A stretch of 64,000 nt of DNA from Microbacterium maritypicum (GCF_008868125.1 NZ_WAAQ01000001.1:620001-684000); one strand, 5' to 3'; positions 18,818 to 27,692 are shown, counted from the stretch's first letter. Notes: generated from the letters alone by a model not told the origin. Translations and numbers: made by a program.

Positions 18818-19218
18818 GCACTGCGCCGCTCGGGACGATCGCCGGAGTGGTCGTCCCGGGCGACGGTCGCGGCCGAGGCCTCGGTTTCCCCACGGCGAAC
18901 CTGGCGCTCGACGGCGCGGAGGCGCCCGGCGACGGCATCTACGCGGCCTGGACGCGGATCGACGATGATCCGCAGCCGTGGGCGGCGAGTGTCAGCGTCG
19001 GGACGAACCCGACGTTCGCCGGCGACCGCGAGCGACGGGTCGAGGTGCACCTGCATGATGCCGATCTCGATCTGTACGGCCGCCGCCTGTTCGTGACCCT
19101 CGTCGCGCGACTCCGCCCGACGCTGCAGTTCGACGGCGTCGATGCGTTGATCGCGCAGACCGCGGACGACGTCGCCCGTTGCCGCGCCTTCCTCGCCTTC
19201 TCGCCGGGCTCACCCTGA
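18814..19218 (+). CDS. rcaA: Stand-alone riboflavin kinase (RcaA-like)
   Basis: This 134-residue protein is a riboflavin kinase domain without the FMN adenylyltransferase half normally fused to it in bacterial RibF. It shows the ATP/Mg motif GRGRGLGFPTANLAL, the strand SVSVGTNPTF and the catalytic-side VEVHLHDADLDLYG. It should convert riboflavin to FMN with ATP, and so would provide FMN for RcaB/RcaE and trap imported riboflavin in the cell. The GTG start sits inside the end of rcaB. It converges on the PucR gene, with 58 bases between stops. Confidence 0.85.
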   Translation: MSTAPLGTIAGVVVPGDGRGRGLGFPTANLALDGAEAPGDGIYAAWTRIDDDPQPWAASVSVGTNPTFAGDRERRVEVHLHDADLDLYGRRLFVTLVARLRPTLQFDGVDALIAQTADDVARCRAFLAFSPGSP

Positions 19219-19276
19219 CCTCGCGCCGCCTCCGACGACCGGAACGGCTCATCCGGGCGCTGCCGACTGACCCGCC

Positions 19277-20785
19277 TCAGTCGCGGGCGGTCTGCAGGAT
19301 CGTCCAGAGCTCGGCGCGGGCGGGGAAGGTCGACAGGTCGATGTCGAGCAGCGCGCCGGCGTGGGCGATGCGCGAGCGCAGCGTGTGTCGGTGCACCCCG
19401 AGCGCGACCGCGGCGGACTCCGCCTTCGCATCGTGCTCCAGCCAGGTGCGCAATGACCTCTCGAGATCGGCTCCCGTGCGGGCATCGTGCTCGCGCACCG
19501 GAGCGAGGCGGGACTCGGCGACCAGCCGGGCCTCGTCGGTCGCGAGTGCGGTGAGGATGCTCGAGCCCACCGTGTCGGCGTAGCGGGCGACTCCGTGCGT
19601 GCCCTGCTGGCGAAGCGCCGTGAGCGCCTGCGCGTGGGCGCGGGCGAAGGAGTCGTAGGCCTCGGAATCGGAGACGCCGATGCGGATGCCGAAGCGTGCG
19701 GCGACCTCGTCGAGCAGACCCTCATCGCCGGCCGACACGCACATCGTGACGCCGTCTTCGGACTCGGCGAGGAAGATCGAGGTGCCGTGCTCGGCGCGGT
19801 GGCGCTCCCACCAGTCCGCGAGCGGGCCCGCCGGTGCGTCGGCGGCGACGGCCACCAGCACGGGAGCCGGAGGGAGACTGCCCAGAACCCTCCTGGCGAG
19901 GGCGGGATCGTCGGCGAGGAGCGATCCGAGCAGCTGGGCGTGCAGGCGTCGGCGGCTGCGGGCGAGCTGCTCGCTCTGCTCCAGCGCGAGCCCGGCCATG
20001 GCGATCACCGAGGTCACGACCGACCGTGCTTCGGAGTCGAGGCTGTCGGTCGCCAGGGCGATCACACCGCGCAGATGCCCGCCGCGACCGACCGTGAACA
20101 GCATGAACGAGTGCTCCTCGATGCTGAGCGACTGCCCCGCCTCGAGTCCGCGGGTCAGGATCTCCACCACGCGGTCTCCGACCTCGTCGAGCACACGGGC
20201 ATCGATGCCCTCACGTGGGTGCGAGAAGGTCGGGGCGCCTGCGGCGTCGAACATCCCGGCCCACACGCCCAGCCGGCGTCCGAGCTCGGCGATGGTCGCA
20301 TCGAGGCCGTGCGGACGAAGGGCCGCGAGGGCGAGGGCGCGCTGGGTGTCCAGAGCCCAGGATCGTCGGGCGTAGGCCTGGGCCGCGATGGCTTCGGAGT
20401 GCGCGCGTGCGACAGCGATGAATGGCGTGCGGTAGGGGACCGCGAACAGCGGCATGCCGTGGGTGGCGCACGCGTCGACCAGCTCTTCGGGGATGCCGGA
20501 GCGATGCACCTCGGTGCCGAATCCGAGGCCGATCACCCCGCGGTCGGCGAGCCGTCCGACATAGGTGTCGATGCTCACGGCGTCGTCGAACTGGGTTCCG
20601 GTGGTCAGCAGCGCCAGATCCTCGGAGAGGAACGGGGTCGGATCGGCGAGGTCCGAGCTGTGCACCCAGCGTAGGGGCCGGTCGAGCGCGCCTTCGGGGA
20701 CGTCGGCTTCACGGGGGATCAGGGAGAGGCCGAGATCGCGGCGCTGCAGCAGCGCGCGCAGCGTCGGTTGGGCGATGACGGGCAC
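19277..20785 (-). CDS. PucR family transcriptional regulator
   Basis: This 502-residue regulator has an N-terminal PucR domain (RALLQRRDLGLSLIP to the RTPFIAVARAHSEAI region, about 1-140), a central GAF-like/CdaR segment and a C-terminal PucR HTH-30 domain (LERSLRTWLEHDAKAESAAV, GVHRHTLRSRIAHAGALLDI). GTG 20785 is chosen because GAGGG lies just before it and the product begins directly with the PucR domain; the frame stays open upstream into gabT. It is divergent from the putrescine/GABA operon, which it probably activates. This is the usual place for such regulators near amine catabolism. Confidence 0.82.
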   Translation of the reverse strand: MPVIAQPTLRALLQRRDLGLSLIPREADVPEGALDRPLRWVHSSDLADPTPFLSEDLALLTTGTQFDDAVSIDTYVGRLADRGVIGLGFGTEVHRSGIPEELVDACATHGMPLFAVPYRTPFIAVARAHSEAIAAQAYARRSWALDTQRALALAALRPHGLDATIAELGRRLGVWAGMFDAAGAPTFSHPREGIDARVLDEVGDRVVEILTRGLEAGQSLSIEEHSFMLFTVGRGGHLRGVIALATDSLDSEARSVVTSVIAMAGLALEQSEQLARSRRRLHAQLLGSLLADDPALARRVLGSLPPAPVLVAVAADAPAGPLADWWERHRAEHGTSIFLAESEDGVTMCVSAGDEGLLDEVAARFGIRIGVSDSEAYDSFARAHAQALTALRQQGTHGVARYADTVGSSILTALATDEARLVAESRLAPVREHDARTGADLERSLRTWLEHDAKAESAAVALGVHRHTLRSRIAHAGALLDIDLSTFPARAELWTILQTARD

Positions 20786-20799
20786 GGCACCCTCGTCTC

Positions 20800-20836
20800 T
20801 TGTACACCTCGGCGAATACCTATTCCAGATTGTACA
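20800..20836. promoter_or_regulatory. Paired TTGTACA boxes between pucR and gabT
   Basis: TTGTACA occurs at 20800-20806 and again at 20830-20836, a 30-base phase that puts both copies on the same DNA face. Each contains the self-complementary TGTACA. Their position in the 97-base divergent region makes them likely contacts for the PucR regulator. Confidence 0.5.
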
Positions 20837-20882
20837 GAGCGGTGAGTGCAGCCGCCTCTCTCGCAGCCGTACGCTCGCGAGC

Positions 20883-22247
20883 ATGGCACTCCTCGACACC
20901 GCAGCTGTTGCAGTTCCCCTCGGCGGACCCGAGCTCCCTCAGGAGCGTCGTCTGGTCACCGAACTCCCCGGGCCCCGCTCGGCCGAGATCCTGGCACGCA
21001 AGGCGGATGCCGTCGCCGCCGGTGTCGGCCACACCGTGCCCGTCGCGACCGTCGCCGCCGGTGGCGGAGTCGTCGTCGACGCGGACGGGAACTCGCTCAT
21101 CGACCTCGGATCGGGCATCGCCGTGACTACGGTGGGCAACGCGCACCCGAAGGTCGCCGCCGCCGTCGCCGCACAGGCCGCGCAGTTCACGCACACCTGC
21201 TTCATGATCTCGCCGTACGAGTCGTACATCGAGGTGGCCGAGGCGCTCAACCGGGTCACCCCCGGTGACTTCGCCAAGAAGAGCGCACTGTTCAACTCGG
21301 GCGCCGAAGCGGTCGAGAACGCGATCAAGATCGCGCGCAAGCACACCGGTCGCCAGGCGGTCGTCGCCTTCGACCACGGCTACCACGGCCGCACGAACCT
21401 GACCATGGCGCTGACCGCCAAGTCGATGCCCTACAAGAGCGGCTTCGGTCCTTTCGCTCCCGAGGTGTACCGCGCCCCGATGTCGTACCCGTTCCGCGAC
21501 GGCCTCGACGGACGCGAGGCAGCCGCCCGTGTCATCCTGCAGCTCGAGAAGCAGATCGGCGCCGAGAACCTGGCCGCGGTCATCATCGAGCCCATCCAGG
21601 GCGAGGGCGGCTTCATCGTCCCGGCCGACGGCTTCCTGCCCGCGATCGTCGACTGGTGCCGCGCGAACGGCGTCGTCTTCATCGCCGACGAGGTGCAGAC
21701 TGGCTTCGCCCGCACCGGACACATGTTCGCGAGCGAGATCTTCGGCATCGAGCCCGACCTGATCACCACCGCCAAGGGCATCGCCGGCGGTCTCCCGCTG
21801 GCCGCGGTGACCGGCCGCTCCGAGATCATGGACGCCTCGCACTCCGGGGGCCTCGGCGGCACGTACGGCGGCAACCCGATCGCCTGCGCGGCAGCTCTCG
21901 CCGCGATCGACGTGTTCGAGAACGACGGTGTGATCGAGCGGGCCCGCGAGATCGGTACGATCCTCACCGACCGTCTCACCGCGATGCAGAAGAACGATCC
22001 CCGCGTCGGGGATGTCCGCGGGCACGGTGCGATGATCGCGGCCGAGTTCGTCGACCCCGAGACCAAGGCGCCGAATGCCGCTCTCACCGCTGCCGTCGCG
22101 AAGGCGTGCATCGCACAGGGCGTCATCGTCCTCACCTGCGGAACGTACGGCAACGTCATCCGCTTCCTTCCTCCGCTCTCGATCGGCGACGACCTGCTGA
22201 ACGAGGGACTCGACATCGTGGCCGCCGCCCTGGCCGCCGCCGAATAG
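20883..22247 (+). CDS. gabT: 4-aminobutyrate aminotransferase
   Basis: This 454-residue class III PLP transaminase transfers the amino group of GABA to 2-oxoglutarate, giving succinate semialdehyde. It shows DLGSGIAVTTVGNAHPKV, LFNSGAEAVENAIKIAR, FDHGYHGRTNLTMALT, IIEPIQGEGGF, FIADEVQTGFARTG and the PLP-lysine segment TTAKGIAGGLPLAAV. These match actinobacterial GabT. It opens an operon with putrescine oxidase, an amine permease and two semialdehyde dehydrogenases, so it is the middle step of putrescine conversion to succinate. Confidence 0.93.
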   Translation: MALLDTAAVAVPLGGPELPQERRLVTELPGPRSAEILARKADAVAAGVGHTVPVATVAAGGGVVVDADGNSLIDLGSGIAVTTVGNAHPKVAAAVAAQAAQFTHTCFMISPYESYIEVAEALNRVTPGDFAKKSALFNSGAEAVENAIKIARKHTGRQAVVAFDHGYHGRTNLTMALTAKSMPYKSGFGPFAPEVYRAPMSYPFRDGLDGREAAARVILQLEKQIGAENLAAVIIEPIQGEGGFIVPADGFLPAIVDWCRANGVVFIADEVQTGFARTGHMFASEIFGIEPDLITTAKGIAGGLPLAAVTGRSEIMDASHSGGLGGTYGGNPIACAAALAAIDVFENDGVIERAREIGTILTDRLTAMQKNDPRVGDVRGHGAMIAAEFVDPETKAPNAALTAAVAKACIAQGVIVLTCGTYGNVIRFLPPLSIGDDLLNEGLDIVAAALAAAE

Positions 22248-22251
22248 CATG

Positions 22252-22275
22252 CAGGCCGCGCTCCCGCGCGGCCTG
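22252..22275 (+). terminator. Hairpin after gabT
   Basis: A perfect 10-bp stem CAGGCCGCGC/GCGCGGCCTG with a four-base loop begins five bases after the gabT stop. There is no long T tract, so it may be a partial terminator or an mRNA-stabilising element inside the operon. Confidence 0.55.
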
Positions 22276-22284
22276 ACCCCCTGT

Positions 22285-22325
22285 CCGGTCGCGACCCCAA
22301 TCGGGGGATTTCGGGTCGCGACCGG
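22285..22325. repeat. Perfect 13-bp inverted repeat between gabT and putrescine oxidase
   Basis: CCGGTCGCGACCC (22285-22297) is repeated inverted at 22313-22325 around a 15-base loop. Each arm also contains the self-complementary GGTCGCGACC. It ends 16 bases before the Shine-Dalgarno site of the next gene. It may be a second mRNA hairpin or a protein-binding palindrome controlling the downstream genes. Confidence 0.6.
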
Positions 22326-22354
22326 CACTACTTCACCCAACGAAGGAGTTGCAG

Positions 22355-23737
22355 ATGTCTGAGATCACCCGCGACGTACTCATCATCGGTGCCGGAGCCG
22401 CAGGGCTCACGGCGGCGAACGACCTGCGCAAGGCCGGCCTGTCGGTCGCCGTGCTGGAGGCCCGCGACCGCGTCGGCGGGCGCCTGTGGACCGACGTCAT
22501 CGACGGCGCCATGCTCGAGATCGGCGGCCAGTGGGTCTCGCCCGATCAGGATGCTCTCAAGGAGACGATCGAAGAGCTCGGGCTCGAGACCTACAGCCGC
22601 TACCGCGAGGGCGACAGCGTCTACGTCGGCCCCGACGGGAAGACGCACCGCTTCACCGGCGAGATGTTCCCCGTCTCCGCCGAGACCGAGGCCGTGATCG
22701 CACGGATCACCGGGATCCTCGACGCGCTGGTCGCCGAGATCGACCCCGACCGGCCGTGGGAGCACCCGAACGCCGCGGAGTGGGACTCCATCACCTGGGA
22801 CGCCTGGCTGCGCTCGCAGACCGACGACGACGAGGCCGTGCGGAACCTGGCCTTCGCCACGGGCTCCGCGATGCTCACCAAGCCCACGCACTCGTTCTCG
22901 CTGCTGCAGTCGCTGCTGATGGCCGCATCCGCCGGCTCCTACTCGAACCTCGTCGACGCCGACTTCATCCTCGACAAGCGCGTGGTCGGGGGTCTGCAGC
23001 AGGTTCCGCTGCGCCTGGCCGAGCGCCTGGGCCAGGACGTGCTGCTGAACCAGCCCGTGCGCAGCCTCGAGTGGTCGGACGCCGGCGTCGTGGCCACCAC
23101 CGACGAGCTCACCGTGCGCGCTCGCCACGCGATCCTCGCGCACGCTCCCGTGCTGTACAGCCGTATCTCGTTCGACCCGCCGCTGCCGCGTCGCCAGCAT
23201 CAGCTGCACCAGCACCTCTCGATGGGCTTCGTCATCAAGGTGCACGCCGTCTACGACCGTCCGTTCTGGCGCGAGCAGGGCCTCAGCGGCACCGCGTTCA
23301 GCCCCTACGAGCTCTCGCACGAGGCCTACGACAACACCAACCACGGCGACGAGCGCGGCACCCTGGTGGGCTTCGTGTCCGACGCCAACGCCGACGGCGT
23401 GTTTGAGCTGTCGGCCGAGGAGCGCAAGGAGCGCATCCTCGAGTCGCTGTCGCACTACTACGGCCCCGAGGCCAAGAACCCCGTCGTCTACTACGAGAGC
23501 GACTGGGGCAGCGAAGAGTGGACGCGCGGCGCCTACGCCGCGAGCTTCGACATGGGTGGCCTGCACCGCTACGGCGCCGATCTTCGCACGGCCGTCGGTC
23601 CGATCCACTTCGCCTGCAGCGACATGGCCGGTGCCGGATACCAGCACGTCGACGGCGCGATCCGCATGGGACACCTCGTCGCCTCCAACATCGTCGACGC
23701 CAGTCGCGACGCCGGCGCTGTCGAGAGCGGCAGCTGA
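22355..23737 (+). CDS. puo: Putrescine oxidase / flavin monoamine oxidase
   Basis: This 460-residue FAD amine oxidase has the dinucleotide fold VLIIGAGAAGLTAANDL, the GG motif ARDRVGGRLWTD, the substrate-cage region EIGGQWVSPDQDALKETI and the C-terminal FAD segment FACSDMAGAGYQHVDGAIR. The acidic and aromatic residues resemble actinobacterial putrescine oxidases, which make 4-aminobutanal, ammonia and H2O2. The pathway neighbours (gabT, dehydrogenases, amine permease) support putrescine over aromatic amines. GAAGGAG precedes ATG 22355, and the stop overlaps the next start (TGATG). Confidence 0.85.
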   Translation: MSEITRDVLIIGAGAAGLTAANDLRKAGLSVAVLEARDRVGGRLWTDVIDGAMLEIGGQWVSPDQDALKETIEELGLETYSRYREGDSVYVGPDGKTHRFTGEMFPVSAETEAVIARITGILDALVAEIDPDRPWEHPNAAEWDSITWDAWLRSQTDDDEAVRNLAFATGSAMLTKPTHSFSLLQSLLMAASAGSYSNLVDADFILDKRVVGGLQQVPLRLAERLGQDVLLNQPVRSLEWSDAGVVATTDELTVRARHAILAHAPVLYSRISFDPPLPRRQHQLHQHLSMGFVIKVHAVYDRPFWREQGLSGTAFSPYELSHEAYDNTNHGDERGTLVGFVSDANADGVFELSAEERKERILESLSHYYGPEAKNPVVYYESDWGSEEWTRGAYAASFDMGGLHRYGADLRTAVGPIHFACSDMAGAGYQHVDGAIRMGHLVASNIVDASRDAGAVESGS

Positions 23738-24621
23738 TGACCGGCTCGGTCGTCGTGGGCTACACGGCGACGGATGCGGGAGCGGATGCCGCAGCGCTGG
23801 GCGCGCGTATCGCCCGAAGCCTCGGGGCCACCGTGCACCTGGTGATCGTGCTGCCGAACGAGGGCACGCGCAACGCCGCGGTCCCGCCGGAGCGCGCCTA
23901 CGAGGAGCACATCAGGTCGCAGGCGAAGAAGTGGCTCGCCGACGCCGTCGTCCGGCTGCCGCAGGAGCTGACCCGCAGCGGTCACGTCCGCTTCTCCGAA
24001 TCGTTCGCCGAGGGGCTCATCGCCGCCGGTGAGGAGTTCGGAGCCCGCGTGATCGTGATCGGCGCCGCGGGCGGCGGCATCTTCGGGCGGCACCGACTCG
24101 GAAGCGTCGCGTCGGAGCTGCTGCACTCGTCCACCATCCCGGTGGCGCTGGCTCCGGCCGGCACCGCCCTGCAGGACGATCACGTCCTCCCGCGCGTCAC
24201 GGTCGCCGTCGGCTCCCGGCCGGGTGCCGACGCGCTGCTCGACGAGGCGGTCGCCCTCGCCGGTGACAGCGGAGTCGATCTCCGACTCGTCTCGCTCGTG
24301 CCGTTCGATGTGCCGCCCGGGCTCGACACCGGCGCGATCCGCACGGTCGGTGACACCCACGGGCAGGAAGTCCTCGCGATGGCGACCGAGAAGCTTCCGG
24401 ACGGACGCACCGCCGCCGTCGAGAAGGCTCCGGGGGACAGCGTCGAAGACGCGGTCGCGAACCTCTCGTGGCTTCCCGGTGAGGTCGTCCTGGTCGGCTC
24501 CAGCCGGCTGGCACAGCCTCGTCGCCTGTTCCTGGGCTCCACGGCGGCGAAGATGCTGCACGAGCTGCCCGTCCCCATGATCGTCGTCCCGCGCACCCGC
24601 AACGAAGCAGGAGAACGCTGA
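23737..24621 (+). CDS. Tandem universal stress protein
   Basis: This 294-residue protein has two UspA domains, about 1-145 and 150-290. The first ends with the nucleotide-loop pattern IGAAGGGIFGRHRLGSVASEL and the second with VGSSRLAQPRRLFLGSTAAK; both resemble the G-2x-G-9x-G(S/T) ATP loop. It is coupled by overlapping stop and start codons to both neighbours in the putrescine operon. UspA genes next to APC permeases are common in actinobacteria and may tune transport, which is an inference from association. Confidence 0.85.
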   Translation: MTGSVVVGYTATDAGADAAALGARIARSLGATVHLVIVLPNEGTRNAAVPPERAYEEHIRSQAKKWLADAVVRLPQELTRSGHVRFSESFAEGLIAAGEEFGARVIVIGAAGGGIFGRHRLGSVASELLHSSTIPVALAPAGTALQDDHVLPRVTVAVGSRPGADALLDEAVALAGDSGVDLRLVSLVPFDVPPGLDTGAIRTVGDTHGQEVLAMATEKLPDGRTAAVEKAPGDSVEDAVANLSWLPGEVVLVGSSRLAQPRRLFLGSTAAKMLHELPVPMIVVPRTRNEAGER

Positions 24622-26168
24622 TGAGCAGCACCAACCGGGCGACGGAGCCCGAATCCGGTGTCACGACCGGGATCTCCACCAAGGGCCTGAGCGCCGGAAC
24701 GGTCGGCCTCATCGGCGCGGTCGTGATCGGCATCTCGTGCATCGCGCCCGCCTACACGTTCACCGCCGCTGTGGGGCCTGTGGCCTCCACGGTCGGGTCG
24801 CAGATTCCCGCGATCATCCTGGTGGGCTTCATCCCCATGCTCCTGGTCGCCTTCGGGTACCGAGAGCTCAACAACCGGATGCCCGACTCCGGCACCTCGT
24901 TCACCTGGGCCGCACGCGCCTTCGGTCCGTGGGTCGGCTGGATGGCCGGCTGGGGCCTGGTGGTCGCCACGATCCTGGTCCTGTCCAACCTCGCCGGCAT
25001 CGCGGTCGACTTCCTGTTCCTGCTGATCTCCCAGATCACCGGCAACCCGGACATCGCCGGCCTCGCGAGCGTCACCTGGATCAACATCGGGGTGTGCCTG
25101 CTGTTCATGCTCGGCGCGACGTGGATCTCCTATCGCGACATGCAGACGACCCAGAAGCTGCAGTACTGGCTCGTCAGCTTCCAGATCCTCGTGCTGCTCT
25201 TCTTCGCAGGCGCGGCGATCGTGCAGGCCGTGAGCGGTAACGGCTTCGACTACCAGCCGTTCGATCTGAACTGGTTCAACCCGTTCGCGATCTCGTCCTT
25301 CAGCGCGGTCGCTGCAGGACTGTCGCTGTCGATCTTCATCTTCTGGGGCTGGGACGTCACCCTCACCATGAACGAGGAGACCAAGGATCCGGAGAAGACC
25401 CCGGGTCGCGCGGCCACCGTCACGGTGCTAATGATCGTCTCGCTCTACCTGCTGCTCGCCGTCGCGATGATCATGTTCGCCGGCGTCGGCACCGGCGCTC
25501 TGGGACTCGGCAACGAGGACATCCAGGAGAACGTGTTCTTCCACCTCTCCGGCCCGATCCTCGGCCCGCTCGCGTTCCTCGTGTCGCTCGCGGTGCTCAC
25601 CAGCTCGGCATCGTCGCTGCAGTCCACCTTCGTGGGACCGGCGCGCACCCTGCTGGCGATGGGGCACTACGGCGCACTGCCCAAGTCGTTCGCGAAGGTC
25701 AGCCCCCGCTTCTTCACCCCGGGGTACGCGACCATCGTCTCGGCCGTGGTGGCCTCGGCGTTCTACGCCGTGATGCGCATCGTGAGCGAGGACACGCTGT
25801 GGGACACCATCCTCACGCTCGGCATGATGATCTGCTTCTACTACGGGATCACCGCCTTCGCGTGCGTCTGGTACTTCCGCAAGCAGTGGTTCGACTCGGC
25901 GCGGAACGTCTTCTTCACGTTCCTGTTCCCGCTCATCGGCGGCTCGATCCTCGCGGTGCTGTTCTTCACCACGCTGATCGACTCGATGGACCCGGCCTAC
26001 GGCTCGGGCTCGCAGATCGGCGGGGTCGGCATCGTCTTCATCCTCGGCATGCTGATCATCGTCGTCGGCATCGTCGTCATGATCTGGAACGCGGTCCGAC
26101 GGCCCGCATTCTTCCGCGGACAGACACTGGGCATCGACGCACCGCCCAGCCGACGCAAGCGCTCCTAG
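24621..26168 (+). CDS. APC superfamily amine/amino-acid permease (putrescine or GABA importer)
   Basis: This 515-residue polytopic membrane protein has about 12 helices. The first holds the APC substrate motif IGISCIAPAYTFT, and EETKDPEKTPGRA forms the conserved loop after helix 6. Its place between putrescine oxidase and semialdehyde dehydrogenases makes putrescine, 4-aminobutanoate or a related amine the probable substrate. The exact ligand cannot be read from sequence. The ATG overlaps the stop of the Usp gene. Confidence 0.85.
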   Translation: MSSTNRATEPESGVTTGISTKGLSAGTVGLIGAVVIGISCIAPAYTFTAAVGPVASTVGSQIPAIILVGFIPMLLVAFGYRELNNRMPDSGTSFTWAARAFGPWVGWMAGWGLVVATILVLSNLAGIAVDFLFLLISQITGNPDIAGLASVTWINIGVCLLFMLGATWISYRDMQTTQKLQYWLVSFQILVLLFFAGAAIVQAVSGNGFDYQPFDLNWFNPFAISSFSAVAAGLSLSIFIFWGWDVTLTMNEETKDPEKTPGRAATVTVLMIVSLYLLLAVAMIMFAGVGTGALGLGNEDIQENVFFHLSGPILGPLAFLVSLAVLTSSASSLQSTFVGPARTLLAMGHYGALPKSFAKVSPRFFTPGYATIVSAVVASAFYAVMRIVSEDTLWDTILTLGMMICFYYGITAFACVWYFRKQWFDSARNVFFTFLFPLIGGSILAVLFFTTLIDSMDPAYGSGSQIGGVGIVFILGMLIIVVGIVVMIWNAVRRPAFFRGQTLGIDAPPSRRKRS

Positions 26169-26190
26169 CCCTCCCCACAGAAAGAGAATC

Positions 26191-27657
26191 ATGAGCACTC
26201 AGACCGAACAGGCGCTCCTGGACAGCATCCCCACCGGCCTCTTCATCGGCGGTCAGTGGATCGACGGCGAGACCGGCGGCACCTTCGACGTCCAGGATCC
26301 CGCGACCGGTGCCGTCATCCGCACCATCGCCGATGCGACGCCCGCCGACGGCATCCGTGCGCTCGACGCCGCGGTCGCCGCTCAGGACGGCTGGGCGGCC
26401 ACAGCTCCGCGCGTGCGCAGCGAGATCCTCCGTCGTGCGTTCGACCTCGTGCAGGAGCACAAGGAAGACCTGGCACTGCTCATGACGCTCGAGATGGGCA
26501 AGCCGCTCGCCGAGGCGCGTGGCGAGGTCGGCTACGGCGGCGAGTTCCTGCGCTGGTTCAGCGAGGAGGCCGTGCGCATCAGCGGTCGCTACGGGATCAA
26601 CCCCGAAGGCACCGGCCACATGGTCGTCTCGCAGCGCCCGGTGGGACCGTCGTTCTTCGTGACGCCGTGGAACTTCCCGTTCGCTATGGCGACGCGCAAG
26701 ATCGCCCCCGCCCTCGCGGCCGGATGCACCGTCGTGATCAAGCCCCCGGCACTCACGCCGTTGACCACGATGTACTTCACGAAGCTGCTCGAAGAGGCCG
26801 GCCTCCCCGCCGGCGTCGTCAACGTCGTGCAGACCTCGAAGTCGAGCGCGCTGTCGGCGCCGATCATCGCCGACCCGCGTCTGCGCAAGCTCTCCTTCAC
26901 GGGCTCGACCGAGGTCGGCCGCAAGCTCATCGCCCAGGCGGCGCAGGGCGTGCTGCGCGTGTCGATGGAGCTCGGCGGCAACGCCCCGTTCGTGGTGTTC
27001 GACGACGCCGACCTCGACAAGGCCGTGGAGGGCGCGCTCGCCGCGAAGTTCCGCAACATCGGCCAGGCCTGCACGGCGGCCAACCGCTTCATCGTGCACA
27101 AGGACGTCGCGGGCGAGTTCGCCAAGCGCGTGACCGAGCGCGTCAACGGCATGAAGATCGGCCGTGGCACCGAGGACGGCGTGGCGATCGGACCGCTCAT
27201 CGATGCGGACGCCGTCGCCAAGGCCGGCGAGCTGGTCGACGATGCGGTCGGTCGCGGTGCGACGCTGCTCGCCGGTGGCAAGGCCCTCGAGGGCACGGGC
27301 ACGTTCTACGAGCCCACCGTGCTCACCGACGTCGTCGCCGGAAGCGCGATCCTCCGCGAGGAGATCTTCGGACCGGTGCTCGCGATCGCGACCTTCGAGA
27401 CCGAGGAAGAGGCCGTGCGGCTCGCGAACGACACCGAGTACGGACTGGTGTCCTACGTCTTCACCGAGAACCTGCAGCGCGGTCAGCGGATGATCGACGG
27501 GCTCGAGACGGGCATGATGGGTCTGAACGTGGGCGTGGTCTCCAATGCGGCGGCACCCTTCGGTGGCGTCAAGCAGTCCGGCGTCGGCCGCGAGGGCGGC
27601 TTCGAGGGCATCCACGAGTACCTGTCCACCAAGTACACGCTGATCCCGGTCTCCTGA
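26191..27657 (+). CDS. gabD: NAD(P)-dependent succinate-semialdehyde dehydrogenase, GabD type
   Basis: This 488-residue aldehyde dehydrogenase has the cofactor segment FFVTPWNFPFAMATRKIAPA, Rossmann loop SFTGSTEVGRKL, general base Glu in MELGGNAPFVVFDD and catalytic Cys in GQACTAANRFI. Length and the GQWIDGETGGTFDVQDPATG opening match E. coli-type GabD, which oxidises succinate semialdehyde to succinate. In this operon it could also oxidise 4-aminobutanal to GABA. It begins 22 bases after the permease gene. Confidence 0.9.
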   Translation: MSTQTEQALLDSIPTGLFIGGQWIDGETGGTFDVQDPATGAVIRTIADATPADGIRALDAAVAAQDGWAATAPRVRSEILRRAFDLVQEHKEDLALLMTLEMGKPLAEARGEVGYGGEFLRWFSEEAVRISGRYGINPEGTGHMVVSQRPVGPSFFVTPWNFPFAMATRKIAPALAAGCTVVIKPPALTPLTTMYFTKLLEEAGLPAGVVNVVQTSKSSALSAPIIADPRLRKLSFTGSTEVGRKLIAQAAQGVLRVSMELGGNAPFVVFDDADLDKAVEGALAAKFRNIGQACTAANRFIVHKDVAGEFAKRVTERVNGMKIGRGTEDGVAIGPLIDADAVAKAGELVDDAVGRGATLLAGGKALEGTGTFYEPTVLTDVVAGSAILREEIFGPVLAIATFETEEEAVRLANDTEYGLVSYVFTENLQRGQRMIDGLETGMMGLNVGVVSNAAAPFGGVKQSGVGREGGFEGIHEYLSTKYTLIPVS

Positions 27658-27664
27658 ATTCCGA

Positions 27665-27692
27665 TGCGGGGCCCGCGTCGTCGGGCCCCGCA
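27665..27692 (+). terminator. Hairpin between the two dehydrogenase genes
   Basis: A perfect 10-bp stem TGCGGGGCCC/GGGCCCCGCA with an 8-base loop starts eight bases after the gabD stop and leaves 22 bases before the next start. No T tract follows, so partial termination or RNA processing within the operon is more likely than a full stop. Confidence 0.5.
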
